Shown: piece by piece, positions 62,724 to 64,000 of the stretch | Layout of the letters: every line of letters starts with the position of its first letter | Numbering within the stretch: position 1 is the stretch's first letter | NCBI GenBank assembly: GCA_964561655.1 | Contig: CAZLQG010000002.1 | Span: 1-64,000, forward strand | Source: CAZLQG01 sp964561655 | Lineage (GTDB): Bacteria > Patescibacteriota > Doudnabacteria > UBA920 | DNA length: 64,000 nt | Direction: 5' to 3' | Notes under the pieces: generated by a model | Database searches by the model: none | The model's input: only the letters and a program-made list of their open reading frames with translations | What the model was told of the DNA's origin: nothing | Position numbers and translations under genes: made by a program

Positions 62724-64000
62724 ATGTTTGGTTTTCTAAAAACTTCCGCAGCATACCTGAAACAGGCCGGCGACGGAATCAGACAAATTAAACTTCTAAA
62801 CCTTTCCTCTTTGCGGAAAGTTTTTTCGTTATTGGGGAAAAAAGAAAAACGGATATTCTATACCTTATTGGCGGTCGCGCTGGTTTCCCTGCTTTGGTCA
62901 GTCCGTAATTTTTACTATTCAGTAACCAAACCCGCACCCGCTTTTGGGGGCATTTATACCGAAGGCCTGCTCGGCCAACCGACATACTTAAATCCTATTT
63001 TGGCCCACGAAAATACTGACTTGGGTTTAGTCAGGCTAATCTACTCCTCGCTTTATAAATACGACAACCAAGGCAATTTAGTTCCGGATTTGGCGCAGAG
63101 CATGCCGGAAATTTCTGAAAACCAAAAAGAATACGTTGTAAGGTTAAAAAACAACGCCAAATGGCACAACGACAGGTCGCTAACCGCAGACGACGTAGTG
63201 TTTACCATTAAAACCCTGCAGGACCCAAACTACAAAAGCCCCTTAAGAAATTCCTGGCTGTCCACCAATATTGAAAAGCTGGACGAATTTACGGTAAAGT
63301 TTACCACCCAAGATATTTCCGGCCCGTTTATCCATAATCTAGCTTTGCCGATTCTGCCGGAATTTATCTGGAGCCGGGTGGAACCCCAAAATTTTCTTAC
63401 TTCTAAATATAACCTTGAAGCAGTCGGCAGCGGCCCCTACGCCCTTAAAGAAATTAAAAAACTGGCCAGCGGAAAAATTTCTTCCATCACTATGGAATCT
63501 TTTTCCAACTACTTCAAAGGCAAGCCTAATGCTGATACGCTAGTGTTTAAATTTTTTGACAACGAGCAAGAACTTTTAAACTCTTTCCACAGCAGAGAGA
63601 TTGACGGCTTTGCCTTTACCCCTTTAGGCAGCGACTTGCGTTTGGAAAAAGAACAAGACCGCGCGGAAATTTTAAAAATTCCTCTCCCCCAACACCAAGT
63701 AGTATTTTTTAACCTAAAAAATAAAAAACTGGCCAACATTAACGTGCGCAAAGCCCTTGTCGCTGCAACCGACAAACAACAAATTATTGAAGATGTCTTT
63801 TACGGAAACGCGCTTATTCCCGCCTCCCCCTTATTGTTTGCAAACCAAAACAATGCCGCAATGGAAAGCAGCGGCTCAGATTTAAAACAGGCGGAAAAAT
63901 ATTTGGATTTGGCCGGCTATGCGATAGATTACGAAAAAGGCTTCCGGGCAAAAAACGGCGAAGTCTTGGAACTTACAATAGCAACAAACGACTTCCTGCC
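62724..64000 (+). CDS. Peptide-type ABC transporter substrate-binding protein, cut by window end
   Basis: At least 425 residues from the ATG at 62724, open to the end of the window. One N-terminal membrane helix (IFYTLLAVALVSLLWSVRNF) replaces a signal peptide. The rest is SBP_bac_5 (OppA/DppA-like): YTEGLLGQPTYLNPILAHEN, VRLIYSSLYKYDNQGNLVPD, TADDVVFTIKTLQDP, GSGPYALKEI and VRKALVAATDKQQIIEDVFY. It should bind peptides outside the cell for an ABC importer whose genes would lie beyond the window. Confidence 0.9.
   Translation, partial: MFGFLKTSAAYLKQAGDGIRQIKLLNLSSLRKVFSLLGKKEKRIFYTLLAVALVSLLWSVRNFYYSVTKPAPAFGGIYTEGLLGQPTYLNPILAHENTDLGLVRLIYSSLYKYDNQGNLVPDLAQSMPEISENQKEYVVRLKNNAKWHNDRSLTADDVVFTIKTLQDPNYKSPLRNSWLSTNIEKLDEFTVKFTTQDISGPFIHNLALPILPEFIWSRVEPQNFLTSKYNLEAVGSGPYALKEIKKLASGKISSITMESFSNYFKGKPNADTLVFKFFDNEQELLNSFHSREIDGFAFTPLGSDLRLEKEQDRAEILKIPLPQHQVVFFNLKNKKLANINVRKALVAATDKQQIIEDVFYGNALIPASPLLFANQNNAAMESSGSDLKQAEKYLDLAGYAIDYEKGFRAKNGEVLELTIATNDFL

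Noticed and set aside
1..64000. CRISPR array or prophage
   Set aside because: No regularly spaced direct repeats with unique spacers and no phage structural genes; the only tight tandem repeat is the 10-bp array at der.

Overview
The window reads as chromosomal DNA of a Patescibacteria/CPR bacterium, most likely Parcubacteria-like. The basis is gene content and style: a long-form NDK, a 490-aa RelA/SpoT, ComEC without a C-terminal metallo-beta-lactamase domain, a divergent HisRS-like protein, several leaderless genes, and very many short palindromic repeats. UGA is a normal stop (the LCP gene ends in TGA), which argues against Gracilibacteria and Absconditabacteria. Two 100-N scaffold gaps interrupt the sequence (45884-45983 and 49125-49224). 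No prophage, IS transposase, CRISPR array or rRNA was seen.

Layout. 1-8.2 kb: groESL under a perfect CIRCE, a methyltransferase, a nucleotidyltransferase, mutM and relA. 8.2-17.3 kb: a long minus-strand run of ndk, cyclophilin, comEC, yggU, a Nudix gene, then a DUF6580 membrane protein, a DUF4430 lipoprotein, cobO, the B12-dependent nrdJ and nrdR, preceded by tandem NrdR boxes. 17.5-25.2 kb: ftsA/ftsZ, yqeY, rpsU, HIT, a HisRS-like gene, lepB and tRNA-Val, plus a highly structured RNA region upstream of a small membrane gene. 25.4-33.9 kb (plus strand): LCP protein, der, pth, dprA, CapA-like and topA. 34-41 kb: NDH-2-like oxidoreductase and an AbrB-MFP-ABC-permease-permease export operon. 41-46 kb: an accessory stretch with small high-GC genes, an odd tRNA-like gene, a candidate sRNA, an HTH/DUF2178 module, a pilin, tRNA-Lys and a tRNA-Lys fragment. 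46-53.8 kb: response regulator, asparaginase-like half protein, dnaJ, DUF3467, dnaK, a GIY-YIG gene, grpE and hrcA under a second CIRCE. 54-64 kb: a sortase with Ser at the catalytic Cys position beside an LPXTG surface protein, then uvrA, uvrC, secG and a partial solute-binding protein.

Three themes stand out. (1) A plausible cobalamin capture, adenosylation and use module (DUF6580, DUF4430, CobO, NrdJ) with NrdR control. (2) HrcA/CIRCE control of both chaperone operons in one window. (3) Several families of short palindromic or terminal-inverted-repeat elements that fill intergenic spaces and have also entered reading frames without breaking them (mutM, grpE, uvrC, the CapA-like gene, probably pth and the surface protein). 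Copies of one ~100-bp family flank tRNA-Lys and a degraded tRNA-Lys fragment. Candidate new RNAs lie at about 18200-18460 and 42018-42182, and a tRNA-like gene with an extended anticodon arm at 41920-42011. All function calls come from reading motifs by eye; no database search was possible.
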